Assembly: GCF_000517105.1 (NCBI RefSeq)
Contig: NZ_KI912148.1
Span: forward strand, 1,904,200 to 1,968,199
DNA: 64,000 bases
Reading direction: 5' to 3'
DNA from: Fischerella sp. PCC 9605
GTDB taxonomy: Bacteria > Cyanobacteriota > Cyanobacteriia > Cyanobacteriales > Nostocaceae
Every line of letters begins with the position of its first letter. The stretch's first letter is position 1. Below, piece after piece: positions 47,078 to 55,988 of this stretch. The notes under the pieces are model-generated. The model saw only the letters and a program-made list of their open reading frames with translations. It was not told where the DNA came from and did no database searches. Position numbers and translations under genes: made by a program.

Positions 47078-47458
47078 TTACAGATTCCAATCCAGGGCTG
47101 ATGCTACTTGAGTCGCTAATTCTAAAGGATTGAATGGTTTAGCGATCGCAGCTTTTATACCTAATTGAGCATAGCGACGGCGGTCGGTAGCTTGTATCTT
47201 TGCGGTTAATAAAATTACCGGAATAGCTTTGGTTGCAGGATTTGCTTGTAGCTTCTCAAAGGTTGTCAAACCATCCATATCTGGCATCATCACATCCAGC
47301 AAAATTGCATCGGGTTGGCTAGTCTCAGCCTTACTGATACCTTCTTTACCAGAACCTGCGGTTACGACTTCCCAGCCTGCCACCGTTTCCAGGCAAACTT
47401 TGGCAACTTCTTGAATGTATTCCTCGTTATCAATTACCAGAATTTTCTTGGTTGTCAT
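47078..47458 (-). CDS. Stand-alone response regulator receiver, coupled to the hybrid kinase
   Basis: This 126-residue receiver domain has D10 (VIDNEEY), phospho-acceptor Asp55 (ILLDVMMPDMDG), Thr85 (LLTAK) and Lys107 (IAKPF). It has no output domain. Its start lies 29 bp inside the 3' end of the giant hybrid kinase gene in a different frame, so translation is probably coupled and it is the natural phosphate sink or messenger for that kinase. Confidence 0.93.
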   Translation of the reverse strand: MTTKKILVIDNEEYIQEVAKVCLETVAGWEVVTAGSGKEGISKAETSQPDAILLDVMMPDMDGLTTFEKLQANPATKAIPVILLTAKIQATDRRRYAQLGIKAAIAKPFNPLELATQVASALDWNL

Positions 47459-50400
47459 TGTTACCGTCCTGACCGGAATACTGTGTAATTTGGTGCAGTA
47501 AGTTCATTACCCGGTGTTCAAATTCTTGGGGTGTTACCTGTCCTTTTTTGAGAAATTCAGTATGTCCTAACTTCAATCGCTGTCTCTCAGATTCTTCTAG
47601 TTCCCTTGCTGAGTAAATCATCAGAGGAATTTTGCAAAGTTGATTATGCTGCTGCAACCATTCCACCACTGCAAATCCGTCACCCTCCGGCAAAATTAAG
47701 TCGAGAATCAGCAAGTCAGGATTGACTTCTTGACTGAGGCGAATTGCTTCTCTACCAGTTTTGGCATGAACGGTTGCAATATCATGAAGCTCAAACAGGG
47801 TTTGCAGAACTTCTGCCAAGCCAGGATCGTCTTCAACTAGCAGTACGCGGACTCGTTTTGAGGAATTAGTCAGTGCTTGTCGCAACGACTGAACTAGTAG
47901 GCTTTCTTCCAGAGGCTTACTTACCCAGTTCACAAAGTCCTGATTTGGTTGATTGGTATCAGTAGGCGTGCAGACACTACAAATAATAATGGGAATGTCC
48001 TGAGTATCTACCCGTTCCTTGAGAACTGCCATTGTTTCCCAACCATTCATATCGGGCATCAGCAAATCTAATAAAATCAAATCTGGACGTTGGCTAGATG
48101 CAGCGGCGATCGCTTCTTCACCATCAGCCACCGTCACTACGCGATAGTGCCGTTTTTCTAGAAGTGTTCGTAACTCTTTACGAATCTCAGGATCGTCATC
48201 ACAGACTAACACTAAAGGCAATTTATCACTAGTACTTGGTTCTAAATCGCTAGTGTCAGAAAACTTTAGTATCGGCAAGCTAAAGTAAAAACTACTACCC
48301 TTGCCTAGTTCGCTATCTACCCAGATACGACCTCCATGCTGTTGGACAATACTCTTACAAATAGCTAAGCCCAAACCAGTACCATCATGGTTGCGAGCAT
48401 CCGAAGAATCCACCTGTTGAAAGCGCTCAAAGATACTTTCAATTTTATCAATTGGAATACCGCGCCCGGTGTCTTTCACCTGGAAAAGGACATAGGGAGT
48501 TGGGAATTGGGCATTGGGAATTGGGCATTGGGAATTGGGCATTGGATCTTTTCTATGCTCGATGCCCCGTGCCCCTTGCCCATTCCCTAACTCTGTGCTC
48601 AACCAAACTGTAGAACCAGCAGGTGAGAATTTAATAGCGTTACTGAGTAGGTTAGTCAGGGTTTGCACAATGCGATCGGGATCTGCCCATATCTGTTGAG
48701 ATAAGCTAGAAACTGATAGGCTAACTCCTGCTTTATCTGCCAAAGGTTGCATGACGTTTACTGCTTCAGCAATCAGATCGACAACGTTGCAGGTTTGCTT
48801 TTCCATCTTGACTTTGCCCGACTCGATGCGTTCGATGTCGAGGATGTCGTTGATTAACCTGACTAAGCGTTCCGTACTATCTACAGCAATTTGCAGCAAG
48901 CGTTTGCCCTGTTCAGAGTCTGGCTTAATCAAACCACTTGCCAACATTCCCAATGAACCATGAATTGAAGTCAGGGGCGTGCGGAGTTCGTGACTGACAA
49001 TAGAAACAAATTCATCTTTCATTCGTTCAATTTGCTTGCGATCGCTGATATCTTGCAAGTAAACCGTATATACTGTCTCTTCCCCCAGTTTTAATTTAGA
49101 AATAGAAGCCTCTGCTGGAAATTCTGTACCATCTTTGCGACGACCGTAAATTTCGCGGCGTTCTCCCATCCGGCGAGCGACTTTTGCGGATCTACCAAAG
49201 TCTGCCACATACTGCCGATGTGCCTCAATGTATTTTAATGGCAGGAGTAAGTCCAAGGGCTGTCCCAGTACTTCCTGTGCAGTGTAGCCAAAAATTTTCT
49301 CAGCTCCTTGGTTAAACAAAGTAATCCTTTGGTTGCCATCAATAGAAATAATCGCATTATCTGCAATCGCAACTATGCCAGCAAACCTGGCTTGCGAGTT
49401 CCGTAACTCTTCTTGGGCGCGTTGGCGCTGGTTTAATTCTAATTGAAGTTGCTCGTTAATCCTAGTTAACTCAGCTGTACGTTCCGCCACTCGCAATTCC
49501 AATTCGTCCTTAGCTTGGCGTAATGCTTGCTCTGTATGTTTTCTCTCCAAAGCTGCTGAAAGTACGTTGGCGATAGATTGAACAAAATGAATATCACGTT
49601 GTGTAAAAGTTTGTTTCTTGGAAGTATACGCACCCAAAACACCATAAGAACCATTACGTTTGGGAATAGGTACGCTTAAGCCGCTAATTACACCATGTTC
49701 TCGTAATAAAAAAGAACCCTGAAACCGCGTTTCTGTAGGTAGGTGTTCGATAATTATCGGCTGTTGCACCTGCAAAGTATAACCAGCACTAGAAGAATCT
49801 AGGTTGATAATTGCTTGACCAACTAGTCCTTCTCGCCAGCCTACACCAGATCGTAACAGTAGAGAACTGCCATCAGGAAGCAATTCCAACAGTTTGCAAT
49901 ATTCAACACCCAAATTTTCTGCTACCAGTGTGACTGCTTCATCCATCAAGCTAGAGAGGTCTTTGCCTAACAAGGCTGATTGACCCAATTGCGCTACAGT
50001 TGCTTGTTGACGAATGCGGGTGTTGAGTTTCGCTTCTGTCTGTGCGTCCCCGTGTCTCCCATTTGACTCTTCTGTTATTCTTGGGTAAGTTTCACTCATT
50101 CGCCGCCGTAACTTAATCCGTTCTAGGCGATTGACAATCCTAGTTACGAGTTCTGGCCCGACTATGGGCTTGCTGACAAAGTCATCTGCACCAACTGCAA
50201 AAACCTGATTAACGATGTCAGCATCGCTGTGGACTGTCAAAAACAATATTGGCAACTCGCTCCAGTGCGGGTCGTTGCGTACTACCTGGCAAATTTCTAT
50301 ACCACTTATCTCTGGAAGTTCCACATCTAGAATGAGTAAGTCTGGCTCCACTGTTTGCAGAGTTTCCCAGAAATGACGCGGTTCTTCTAGGGTTGTAACT

Positions 50401-51956
50401 TTAATACCCCAAGGTTTAAGTAATATTTGCAACAGTGCCCCTATCTTCGGGTCATCATCTACAGCCAATATATGCGCTTCTGCATGAGGAGCCTCTTGCA
50501 ATACTTGAGTGACTGCTTCCAGGACTTGGGAAACGGGCATCGGCTTTGGTAAAAAAGAATGTCCGCCATTGCGAGCTACTTGCAAGCGGTTGCTGAAATT
50601 GCTTTCCTCAGTAAAAACTAGCACTGGTACTGGGGGTTTACGCTGTTTCAATTCTGCTAGCAAGCTGAAGCTGTCCTCGGGATCTGGGGAAACATTAGGA
50701 TCTAGCAGCACCACGGTTGGATGTTCTCGGTACAGCTTATTTCTCGCTGTTTCGATGTTAGTGGCGATCGCCACCCTAAAATCACTGTTAGCCGATTCTT
50801 GTTGGATTTGTTCGGCGAGAACGCGATCGCTATCAACCACCAACAGCAAAGGATGTTCATCTTCATTGGGGAGTGAAGATTGCGCAGTTTGGTCATGACG
50901 CTCAATGTCCTGGCGCAATTGCTGAACCCACTCAAGCAACTGAGTAGTTTCGTCCGCGTTCAAAGCTTTATTAGCTTTGAGCAACCGCTCAATTTTGCGT
51001 GCCAGTTTCGAGCCAACAGAAAAACCAAAAGTCCCTAAAGAGCCTGCCAGCGTATGTGCTTCTTGTAGTGCCTGTTTCCGTAGTTTTTGATTCAGTGCCT
51101 TGCACTTTGCAGCACCAGCAGCTTGCTCCAGCAGCGCCACCTGTTTTTCAATCTTACCTTTAAAGCGATTCCAAACTTCGGCGATCGCAAAAATAGTTTG
51201 CTGTTGAGTCTCCTCGCTAATAGGAGATGGGCTAATTCTGACATTTTCCCCCTCTCCCCCTCTCCCCTTCTCCCCCTCCTCCTTGCGTGGTTTCAAACGA
51301 TAGCCAATGCCATAGACTGTTTCAATCAGATCTCCTGGTGCTCCCACAACTTTTAATTTTTGCCGTAATCCTTTGATGTGGGTACGAACAGCCTCTTCTC
51401 CTGGTGTGTCTTCATAAGACCAAAGATGCTCTAAAATCATGCCGCAGCTGAACACTCGGCGACTATTTCGCAACAATAACTCCAATAATGCATATTCTTT
51501 AGGAGTTAATGACAGTAACTCCCCAGCATAGGTTACTTCACAGCTTGTGGGATCGAGCCGCAAATCACCCCATTCTAAGACTGGTTGCGATACTAAACTG
51601 CCACGACGCAACAGTGCTCGGATACGAGCAACTAATTCCTCCTCGTCAAAAGGTTTAACTAGGTAGTCATCTGCCCCTGCATCCAACCCTATCGCCTTCT
51701 CGTGACTGCTATCGCACCCCGTTAACAATAGAATTGGCATTCGCAGACCGCGAGATCTAATTTGACGACAGAGAGTAATTCCATCTATCTGCGGTAAGAT
51801 TACATCTAGAAGAATGAGATCGTAGTCGAAAGTTTGGATTAAATCCCAAGCTGCCTGACCATCCAAAGCAACTTCTACTGCATAGTTGTGATTAGTAAGG
51901 ACAGCGGCGAGTACATGGGTGACAAGCTCGTCATCCTCGACAATTAATATTTTCAT
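47430..51956 (-). CDS. Eleven-domain hybrid histidine kinase beginning with an OmpR-type DNA-binding regulator
   Basis: Domains of this 1508-residue protein, in order: receiver (Asp51), OmpR winged-helix DNA-binding domain (about 125-222), Hpt (His301 in AHTLAG), receiver (Asp419), receiver (Asp544), GAF (about 655-805), coiled coil (805-855), PAS (about 855-975), HisKA (His989 in SHELRTP), HATPase (about 1090-1228; N-box Asn1106, DTGRGIP 1162, GTGLGL 1192), receiver (Asp1297) and receiver (Asp1419). A whole phosphorelay and a DNA-binding output are in one chain. Residues about 1124-1155, inside the HATPase, and 225-246, after the winged helix, are encoded by intergenic-type repeats. The signal is unknown; GAF and PAS suggest light, redox or small-molecule sensing. 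No membrane helix is seen. Confidence 0.93.
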   Translation of the reverse strand: MKILIVEDDELVTHVLAAVLTNHNYAVEVALDGQAAWDLIQTFDYDLILLDVILPQIDGITLCRQIRSRGLRMPILLLTGCDSSHEKAIGLDAGADDYLVKPFDEEELVARIRALLRRGSLVSQPVLEWGDLRLDPTSCEVTYAGELLSLTPKEYALLELLLRNSRRVFSCGMILEHLWSYEDTPGEEAVRTHIKGLRQKLKVVGAPGDLIETVYGIGYRLKPRKEEGEKGRGGEGENVRISPSPISEETQQQTIFAIAEVWNRFKGKIEKQVALLEQAAGAAKCKALNQKLRKQALQEAHTLAGSLGTFGFSVGSKLARKIERLLKANKALNADETTQLLEWVQQLRQDIERHDQTAQSSLPNEDEHPLLLVVDSDRVLAEQIQQESANSDFRVAIATNIETARNKLYREHPTVVLLDPNVSPDPEDSFSLLAELKQRKPPVPVLVFTEESNFSNRLQVARNGGHSFLPKPMPVSQVLEAVTQVLQEAPHAEAHILAVDDDPKIGALLQILLKPWGIKVTTLEEPRHFWETLQTVEPDLLILDVELPEISGIEICQVVRNDPHWSELPILFLTVHSDADIVNQVFAVGADDFVSKPIVGPELVTRIVNRLERIKLRRRMSETYPRITEESNGRHGDAQTEAKLNTRIRQQATVAQLGQSALLGKDLSSLMDEAVTLVAENLGVEYCKLLELLPDGSSLLLRSGVGWREGLVGQAIINLDSSSAGYTLQVQQPIIIEHLPTETRFQGSFLLREHGVISGLSVPIPKRNGSYGVLGAYTSKKQTFTQRDIHFVQSIANVLSAALERKHTEQALRQAKDELELRVAERTAELTRINEQLQLELNQRQRAQEELRNSQARFAGIVAIADNAIISIDGNQRITLFNQGAEKIFGYTAQEVLGQPLDLLLPLKYIEAHRQYVADFGRSAKVARRMGERREIYGRRKDGTEFPAEASISKLKLGEETVYTVYLQDISDRKQIERMKDEFVSIVSHELRTPLTSIHGSLGMLASGLIKPDSEQGKRLLQIAVDSTERLVRLINDILDIERIESGKVKMEKQTCNVVDLIAEAVNVMQPLADKAGVSLSVSSLSQQIWADPDRIVQTLTNLLSNAIKFSPAGSTVWLSTELGNGQGARGIEHRKDPMPNSQCPIPNAQFPTPYVLFQVKDTGRGIPIDKIESIFERFQQVDSSDARNHDGTGLGLAICKSIVQQHGGRIWVDSELGKGSSFYFSLPILKFSDTSDLEPSTSDKLPLVLVCDDDPEIRKELRTLLEKRHYRVVTVADGEEAIAAASSQRPDLILLDLLMPDMNGWETMAVLKERVDTQDIPIIICSVCTPTDTNQPNQDFVNWVSKPLEESLLVQSLRQALTNSSKRVRVLLVEDDPGLAEVLQTLFELHDIATVHAKTGREAIRLSQEVNPDLLILDLILPEGDGFAVVEWLQQHNQLCKIPLMIYSARELEESERQRLKLGHTEFLKKGQVTPQEFEHRVMNLLHQITQYSGQDGNNDNQENSGN

Positions 51957-52150
51957 TGTAAAAACTTAAATAATATTAACGAAAACCAAGAGCTTTGGGC
52001 GCGAAGAATTAAAATTCCGAGTTTCAATAAATGGTATCAATGTTGATCTTACAAAGAGATACTGAAAAGAGTTAATCTTGCTTCACAAATTTCTAACCTG
52101 TGTTTACAAAATTTAAAAAAGTAGTCAAAAATCCATAGTGAAAAACTTTT

Positions 52151-52178
52151 TGACTATTGACTATTGACTATTGACTAT
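52151..52178. repeat. Four tandem TGACTAT heptamers
   Basis: Four perfect 7-bp units precede the adenosine-specific kinase gene by about 40 bp. Confidence 0.75.
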
Positions 52179-52219
52179 TGCCAAAACAAAATTTCTTGTA
52201 ACAAGAGAGACACACAAAT

Positions 52220-52702
52220 ATGGAACTCAAATCAGTAGCGATGGAAATACCTGAAGCGAGTAATATCATCATTGGTCAAACCCACTTTATTAAAACAGTG
52301 GAAGATTTATATGAAATAATGGTAGGAATATCTCCCCAGGTAAAATTTGGTATCGCTTTTTGTGAAGCATCCGGCCCGTGCTTAATTCGAGTAGCAGGCA
52401 ACGATCAAAATCTCCAAGAAGTAGCAATAAAAAATGCCCAATCTCTAGCAGCTGGTCACAGCTTTGTCATTCTCTTAAAAGATGCGTATCCTATCAACTT
52501 TTTGAATGCTATCAAACAGTGCCCAGAAGTTTGTAATATCTACTGTGCTACAGCGAATCCAGTGCAGGTGATAGTTGCTGAAACAGAACAAGGCTGTGGC
52601 ATTGTTGGGGTTGTGGATGGATTTTCACCCAAAGGTGTAGAAAGTGCTGATGATGTCAAAGCACGGAAAGAGCTTCTGCGTAAGATTGGTTATAAGCTCT
52701 AA
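52220..52702 (+). CDS. Adenosine-specific kinase family protein (PF04008)
   Basis: This 160-residue protein matches the Adenosine_kin (DUF355) family along its length. It has [64 protein letters not shown], and [28 protein letters not shown]. Archaeal members bind adenosine or AMP; the physiological role in cyanobacteria is unclear. The gene stands alone, divergent from the giant hybrid kinase. Confidence 0.88.
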   Translation: MELKSVAMEIPEASNIIIGQTHFIKTVEDLYEIMVGISPQVKFGIAFCEASGPCLIRVAGNDQNLQEVAIKNAQSLAAGHSFVILLKDAYPINFLNAIKQCPEVCNIYCATANPVQVIVAETEQGCGIVGVVDGFSPKGVESADDVKARKELLRKIGYKL

Positions 52703-52732
52703 GTAATGAGCGTTATCTCGGTCAATTCACAT

Positions 52733-52896
52733 CTAGCTTGAAAATAGGGATTGGGGATCGGGGATTGGGGAAGAGGTATTTTTATCCTTGGTTGTGGGAT
52801 TTTCCCGTGATTAGCTAGCTTGAAAATAGGGATCGGGGATCGGGGATCGGGGAAGAGATTTTCATTCCCTCGTTGTGTTATTTATCACATGAGCGT
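52733..52896. repeat. Tandem duplication of an 82-bp repeat unit
   Basis: Both units begin CTAGCTTGAAAATAGGGAT (52733 and 52815). They continue with GGGGATCGG runs, then GGGGAAGAG...TTTT, and a TTGTG segment. A related sequence with the same order GGGGAAGGGATTTTCATTGCC, TTGTGGGCTATTGCCCGTGG and CTAGCTTG lies near 7255-7305. Confidence 0.7.
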
Positions 52897-52907
52897 CTTG
52901 CACAAGA

Positions 52908-53438
52908 TTAGACAAAGGTTGGGTTCAGCTTTGGATTTCGGTATCTATACAAAACGTGCGGCATACCAGCGTGCATGATATTTTCTTCAAATGAAAATCC
53001 TATCTTTTGCATTACTCTTTCAGAGCTTTGATTAGTAACTAATGTGTAACACACCATACTTGGATAACAAAATTGATCAAATGCAATAGATAGTATCTTT
53101 TTCCCAATTTCTACTGCCAGACCTTTACCCCAGAATTTAGGCATCAGCGCATAGCCGAGTTCAACTTCTTCATTTCTATTTACAGTTACCCTTCTGATGC
53201 CGCCCCGTCCCACAAATGTGCCAGTTTCTTTTTCAAAAAACACCCACTGACCATGCCTATAACATTCCCATTGCTCACAATTCCACTTCATTTTCTCCCA
53301 GGCTTTTTCTTGATTCCAAGTACCTCCTAACGTAGCCATAACCTCTGCATTGGAACCCATGTTAAGCCACAATTGCCAATGAGACTCGCTTATCCTTTCG
53401 CCTCTTAGCCTTTGCGTTTCAATTAGCTCAACTTCCAT
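52908..53438 (-). CDS. GNAT acetyltransferase (RimJ/RimL type)
   Basis: This 176-residue enzyme begins LIETQRLRGERISESHW, the RimJ/L-type start. It has GRGGIRRV and VELGYALMPKFWGKGLAVEIGKKIL for acetyl-CoA binding, then VTNQSSERVMQKIGFSFEE. It probably acetylates a protein N-terminus or a small amine; the substrate is unknown. It is an isolated gene, convergent with the adenosine-specific kinase across the duplicated repeat. Confidence 0.88.
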   Translation of the reverse strand: MEVELIETQRLRGERISESHWQLWLNMGSNAEVMATLGGTWNQEKAWEKMKWNCEQWECYRHGQWVFFEKETGTFVGRGGIRRVTVNRNEEVELGYALMPKFWGKGLAVEIGKKILSIAFDQFCYPSMVCYTLVTNQSSERVMQKIGFSFEENIMHAGMPHVLYRYRNPKLNPTFV

Positions 53439-53614
53439 CCCCCCGATCCCCCAATCTTTACTTCCTCACAACTTCCTCAAGTTTTTCTGCTATTGATAGA
53501 GTAAACTAGTTAATTTAAGACCGAAGTGAGAAGAATAAAGTCTTTAGTCTGAAATTTTTTATTCTTCATCCTTGTTTTAACTGTTAATTCCCCAATAAGA
53601 AAGGGGGTGAACTA

Positions 53615-54109
53615 ATGAATCAAGTCCTGGTTGCTGTTATAGATGGAACTAGAGCTAGGTTTCTGACTTTAGAACAGGCAGAATTACCAGAATATGAGTC
53701 TAGCCCCAATTTGGTTGAACACAAAAGTCTATTTAATCCAGTTAAGGAACTACAAGGTAAAGAACTTTGGGCGAATGTTAAATCTGGACGCAATCAAGGT
53801 TTAAGTGGTCAAGCCCACGCCTATGATGATGGCCGCCAACAACATGTAACTGAATTTGAACGGCGGTTTGCTCAAGTCATTGGTAATGAAATCCTCAACT
53901 TCACTCAAGCTAAGCGCATCCAACGATTGCTATTAATAGCAGAACCGCATATTCTAGGAATCGTGCGAGAAGTTGTTACACCTTTACTACCCAAAAATTT
54001 ACAGATCCAGGACTTAGCCAAGGATTTGAGCAAATTCAAGCTCAAAGAAATCTATGAATACTTAGCTAGCAAAAGTTTACTACCAATTCGCAAACAAGCT
54101 TCAGGCTAA
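53615..54109 (+). CDS. Host-attachment-like protein (baeRF-related family)
   Basis: This 164-residue soluble protein starts VLVAVIDGTRARFLTLEQAE. It has ANVKSGRNQGLSGQAHAYDDGRQQHVTEFERRFAQVIGNEIL and LLIAEPHILGIVREVV, the pattern of the family named for attachment to host cells, which is related to bacterial archaeo-eukaryotic release-factor-like domains. In cyanobacteria the true role is unknown. A GGGGG-containing site, AAGGGGGTG, lies 7 nt before the ATG. It is convergent with the SLH protein gene. Confidence 0.8.
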   Translation: MNQVLVAVIDGTRARFLTLEQAELPEYESSPNLVEHKSLFNPVKELQGKELWANVKSGRNQGLSGQAHAYDDGRQQHVTEFERRFAQVIGNEILNFTQAKRIQRLLLIAEPHILGIVREVVTPLLPKNLQIQDLAKDLSKFKLKEIYEYLASKSLLPIRKQASG

Positions 54110-54208
54110 AAACTTGAAAGCTCTAACGAGAGTAGAAGGGGAAAGAAAGGGTTAAAGGAATAGTTTTTCCTTGTCTCTTTCCCCTTTCTGCTTATAACCC
54201 TTACCGCT

Positions 54209-54235
54209 CTCTTGCAAAAGTTACTTTTGCAAGAG
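54209..54235. terminator. Perfect 12-bp hairpin between convergent genes
   Basis: CTCTTGCAAAAG and CTTTTGCAAGAG are exact complements around TTA. A second, larger pairing (GGGTTA...TAACCC) lies around 54152-54200. There is no long T-run, so it may act as a bidirectional terminator or RNA end stabiliser. Confidence 0.6.
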
Positions 54236-54251
54236 ATCTACTATAGATTGA

Positions 54252-55988
54252 TTAGAATCTGTAACCCACTCCGATCATAATACCCACATCTGTCTCATCC
54301 ACAAAAGCAGCATTGACAACACCTGTTACCATAAATTGCGAAGATAAAGGATAATCTACACCACCAGTGAGTAGAAAACCAAAATCGGAGTCACCATTTG
54401 TGCTAATGGCTACACCAGCACCTGCAAAAGGAGCTATAGAAATGCCTTCTCCACCAAAGGGACTTGCTTGTTGGAACGCAAAGTCGTAAGTGATGGGAAC
54501 TAGAACGATAGTGTCGTCTCCAATTACAGCCTGTGGTCGTACGGATATATTATTTGTCAAACCAAATTTACTCAACACTGCAAAGTTACCGCTACCTAGA
54601 GCCGTATCCCCACCGAAACCAATATTGCCACCAATACCAATATAGTTTCTACGAACTGCAACACCTTCTTCTTGTTGTTCACCATCCAGATCTAGCGAAA
54701 CATCAGGCGGTACGAGGACGTTATCAATCGCATAGATATAACCATTACTTGCTTGAACGCTTGCTTGAACAGCTGCATTGTTCACCGCAATTTGACTGGT
54801 ATTAGGGTCAATTTTAACATTGACAGGTCTTTGCTCAAGGGTTTGGAGATCGCCAGGCGAGAGTTGGTTAGGAGCTACTTGATTGGGAACGATATGATAA
54901 TTTAAAACCCTGAGCAGCGTTTCTCTGTTTTCGGGCTGCTGTAAGCGTTGTAGAGTTTCCGGTGGCAAAGCTGCAAATGCCTGATCGGTCGGAGCGAAAA
55001 CTGTATACGGGCCTGGTTGTCTAAGAGCATTCTCTAGACCTGCTGCTCTGATTAAAGAAATCAGGGTTGTAAAGTTATTACTAGACTCAGCCAACGAAAG
55101 AATATCACTTGCAGCTTGTTGAGTACTACCAGGGCCACCCACAATATAACTGGCGGCTGCAACATTGGTTGGCAGTGGTGGTAACTGTCCCAATCTCACC
55201 AAGGCTTGATATAAATGAGCTGCTGCTTCCGCACGGGTTAAACCTGCTTGCGGGTTGAGCGTTTTGACATCAGGATAATTGACTACAAGATTGGCTTGCG
55301 TTGCACCTGCTACCTGAGTAACTGCATAGGATGGGATCTGCCCAGCGTCTGTATAGTAGGTATTAAGAATATTTTCTGGGGAGTCGGTAGGAGTTAAATT
55401 CAATCCATTGGCTAAAGCAGCGATCGCCTGAACTTTAGAAACTGTCTGATCGGGCGCAAACAAGTTATTAGGATAACCCGCCATAAATCCAGCTTCATAG
55501 GCAGCCCTAATTGCCGAAGCAGCCCAATAGTTCGGAGGCACATCTCTGAACCCTTCCGGTGGTAACTGCCGAACTGGATTGAGCTGAAATGCTCTCTGGA
55601 ACATGGCAGCAATCTCAGCCCGAGTTACAGGCTGGTCTGGTTTGTATGTACCATCGGGAAAGCCAGTGATTATGTTTCTTGCTGCTAAACCTTGAATAAA
55701 TGGCAGCGCCCAGTAATCTGCTGGCACATCAGGAAAGGAGACAGCAGCAGGTGCTGGTGCTGTAGGTGCTGGTACAGCAGGTGCTGGTGTAGTTGGTGTA
55801 GTTGGAGTTGTCGGTGTCGTTGGGGTTGTCGGTGTAGTTGGAGTTGTCGGTGTCGTTGGGGTTGTCGGTGTAGGCTCACTAACCTGAGCTGAAGCCGGAG
55901 CGGAAATTATTTGGGTCGCTGTTGTAGCTGTGACTCCAAAAGCTACCAATGTAGTACTCGTTAATGACCAGCCAAATAAACTACGCAT
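54252..55988 (-). CDS. SLH-fasciclin-beta-barrel outer-membrane protein
   Basis: This 578-residue secreted protein has a signal peptide (about 1-34, ending APASAQ). A (TPT)n-rich linker (about 36-67) is followed by an Ala-Pro tract and three SLH motifs (about 80-265, beginning FPDVPADYWALPFIQGLAARNIITGFPDGTY). A fasciclin domain (about 300-435) has TVFAPTDQAFAALP and LNYHIVPN. The C-terminal region (about 450-578) is beta-barrel-like, rich in alternating hydrophobic and Gly residues, and ends in Tyr-Arg-Phe, as outer-membrane proteins do. I chose ATG 55988 with GAGGAGGAA upstream; the in-frame ATG at 56024 would spoil the signal peptide. A cell-surface adhesion or envelope-anchoring role is inferred. 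Confidence 0.85.
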   Translation of the reverse strand: MRSLFGWSLTSTTLVAFGVTATTATQIISAPASAQVSEPTPTTPTTPTTPTTPTTPTTPTTPTTPTTPAPAVPAPTAPAPAAVSFPDVPADYWALPFIQGLAARNIITGFPDGTYKPDQPVTRAEIAAMFQRAFQLNPVRQLPPEGFRDVPPNYWAASAIRAAYEAGFMAGYPNNLFAPDQTVSKVQAIAALANGLNLTPTDSPENILNTYYTDAGQIPSYAVTQVAGATQANLVVNYPDVKTLNPQAGLTRAEAAAHLYQALVRLGQLPPLPTNVAAASYIVGGPGSTQQAASDILSLAESSNNFTTLISLIRAAGLENALRQPGPYTVFAPTDQAFAALPPETLQRLQQPENRETLLRVLNYHIVPNQVAPNQLSPGDLQTLEQRPVNVKIDPNTSQIAVNNAAVQASVQASNGYIYAIDNVLVPPDVSLDLDGEQQEEGVAVRRNYIGIGGNIGFGGDTALGSGNFAVLSKFGLTNNISVRPQAVIGDDTIVLVPITYDFAFQQASPFGGEGISIAPFAGAGVAISTNGDSDFGFLLTGGVDYPLSSQFMVTGVVNAAFVDETDVGIMIGVGYRF

